Shown here: one piece after another, positions 5,961 through 7,127 of the stretch
Layout: every line of letters starts with the position of its first letter
Position numbering within the stretch: the first letter of the stretch is position 1
Origin: an uncultured Collinsella sp.
Lineage (GTDB): Bacteria; Actinomycetota; Coriobacteriia; Coriobacteriales; Coriobacteriaceae
Direction: 5' to 3'
Assembly (NCBI GenBank): GCA_934646965.1
Contig: CAKUEZ010000101.1
Coordinates: 1-7,127 of the forward strand
DNA: 7,127 nt
Notes under the pieces: model-generated
Database searches by the model: none
Told to the model about the DNA's origin: nothing
Seen by the model: only the letters and a program-made list of their open reading frames with translations
Made by a program: the position numbers and the translations under genes

Positions 5961-6025
5961 AAACCGTCCCAACATTCGATGCTTTTCCTCAAAATCGAGA
6001 AAAACGTCGAATGTTGGGACGGTTT
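5961..6025 (+). repeat. Palindrome family A, copy 3
   Basis: The 65-nt element has the same 26-nt ends as the copy at 4720-4784 and perfect 19-bp arms (5961-5979 with 6007-6025). Its 13-nt core (5987-5999) differs: it can form CTC/GAG around AAAATC, and matches the other core at only about 6 of 13 positions. It starts 48 nt beyond the ABC transporter stop and lies about 100 bp upstream of the nuclease-like gene. Same orientation as copy 2. Confidence 0.9.
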
Positions 6026-6073
6026 GAGGCGGAGTAAGGGGCATGGAGAGCCAAAACACTGTGCCCGAACGGG

Positions 6074-7127
6074 TTAATCCAACTCTTTCAAGCCGTGCGC
6101 TAGCTGCCAGTACTCGCCGTGCTGGGCGAGGAGTTCCTCGTGGGTGCCGCGTTCGATGATGCGGCCGTGCTCCAGGACCATGATGGCATCGGCGTCGCGG
6201 ACGGTGGACAGGCGGTGTGCGATCATAAACGTGGTGCGTCCGCGCATGATGCGGTCCATGCCGCGCTCGATGAGCTTTTCGGTACGTGTGTCGATAGAGC
6301 TTGTGGCCTCGTCCAGGATGAGCACCGGCGGGTCGGCTACGGCTACGCGCGCGATGGCGAGCAGCTGGCGCTGGCCCTGGCTCAGGTTGGCACCGTCGGC
6401 CGTAACCGGCGTGTCGTAGCCTTGCGGCAGGCGGCGGATAAACGAGTCGGCGCAGGCGGCCTCTGCGGCGGCGCGCACCTCCTCGTCAGTCGCGTCGAGC
6501 TTGCCAAAGCGGATATTCTGCGCAATGGTGCCGCTAAACAGGTGCGTATCCTGCAGCACAATGCCGAGCGACCCGCGCAGACTGGCTTTGGCGATATGTT
6601 TGACGTCGATGCCGTCGTACGTAATCTCGCCATCATCGACCTCGTAGAAGCGGTTGATGAGGTTGGTGATGGTCGTCTTTCCGGCGCCCGTCGATCCCAC
6701 GAAGGCGATCTTTTGCCCCGGCTTGGCAAACAGGTTGAGGTCCGTGAGCACGCGCGTGCCCGGCACATAGGAAAAGTCCACGGCATGAAAGCGCACGTCG
6801 CCGGCAAGCGGGACGAGGCCGGTGACAAGCTCGGTACCGTCGGCAGCAACCGCACGGCCCGCATCGTCGACCGAGGCCACGTCGCGCAGATGCCCGTACG
6901 TGCCCACGCCACGGCCCTCGGGAATCTTCCACGCCCATGCAGACTCGCCCGTCTGCACCAGCTCCACGCAGCCCTCGTCCAGCTCGGGCTGCAGGTCCAT
7001 TGCGGCAAACAGGCGCTCGGCACCGGCCAGCGCGTTGAGCAAGAAGTTGCCCAGCTGCGTAAACTGGTTGATGGGCATGGCCGCCTGGCGCACAAAGACC
7101 AGGTAGCTCGCGAGCGCGCCCACGTCG
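6074..7127 (-). CDS. ABC exporter half-transporter, C-terminal part (cut by window edge)
   Basis: The reading frame is open from the right edge, so the true start lies outside; 350 residues are visible, with the first complete codon (Asp) at 7126-7124. The first roughly 45 residues are the end of a type I exporter membrane domain and its link to the nucleotide-binding domain. The ATPase domain is complete: Walker A GSTGAGKT (about 144-151), Q-loop Gln192 (VLQDTHLFSG), signature LSQGQ (about 248-252), Walker B LILDEATSSID with catalytic Glu273, and H-loop His304 (AHRLST). A long variable segment (about 50-108, containing SAWAWKIPEG) lies between the membrane part and the ATPase core. Such proteins work as homo- or heterodimers in the inner membrane, exporting lipids, drugs or peptides. 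The partner, if any, would be encoded upstream beyond the window. Family certain, substrate unknown. Confidence 0.95.
   Translation of the reverse strand, partial: DVGALASYLVFVRQAAMPINQFTQLGNFLLNALAGAERLFAAMDLQPELDEGCVELVQTGESAWAWKIPEGRGVGTYGHLRDVASVDDAGRAVAADGTELVTGLVPLAGDVRFHAVDFSYVPGTRVLTDLNLFAKPGQKIAFVGSTGAGKTTITNLINRFYEVDDGEITYDGIDVKHIAKASLRGSLGIVLQDTHLFSGTIAQNIRFGKLDATDEEVRAAAEAACADSFIRRLPQGYDTPVTADGANLSQGQRQLLAIARVAVADPPVLILDEATSSIDTRTEKLIERGMDRIMRGRTTFMIAHRLSTVRDADAIMVLEHGRIIERGTHEELLAQHGEYWQLAHGLKELD

Noticed and set aside
4720..6025. CRISPR-like array from repeated palindromes
   Set aside because: Only two similar copies lie about 1.2 kb apart with a gene between them; there are no regular spacers.

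Overview
The window is a GC-rich bacterial segment with six protein genes, all on the minus strand and read from high to low coordinates. Codon use, the style of the proteins, a MoaC-MobB fusion and dense intergenic palindromes suggest an anaerobic gut actinobacterium of the class Coriobacteriia, with Collinsella as my best guess. That assignment is inference from recognition; no rRNA or other marker is present to prove it.

Layout from right to left, in the order of transcription. First comes the C-terminal part of an ABC exporter half-transporter (6074-7127, running off the right edge). After a gap of about 210 bp is a 345-residue protein with a C-terminal Vsr/DUF559-like endonuclease signature (4822-5859). 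A further gap of about 230 bp leads to a two-gene molybdenum cofactor operon: moaA (3533-4588, GTG start) and a moaC-mobB fusion (2227-3528). These two are 4 nt apart, and the last two Gly codons of moaA form the Shine-Dalgarno of the fusion. Next is a 336-bp gene-free stretch holding a roughly 100-nt imperfect hairpin, an intrinsic terminator and a third inverted repeat. An MFS permease follows (604-1890), and last is the N-terminal part of a Cof-type HAD phosphatase (1-393, running off the left edge).

MoaA and MoaC together turn GTP into cyclic pyranopterin monophosphate, the first stage of molybdenum cofactor synthesis. The MobB half belongs to the last stage, attachment of guanine nucleotide to molybdopterin. 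The other genes have no evident link to this pathway.

The most unusual content is in the gaps. Three copies of one palindrome family lie at 541-599, 4720-4784 and 5961-6025. The last two are 65 nt each, identical over 26 nt at both ends and different only in a 13-nt core, and they bracket the nuclease-like gene in the same orientation. The first copy is inverted and diverged, has the same 59-nt body length, and shows paired substitutions that keep the outer stem. A second palindrome family (481-513 and 2063-2090) shares a 17-nt block. The nuclease gene and its two flanking palindromes are the best candidate here for an undescribed mobile or self-associated unit.
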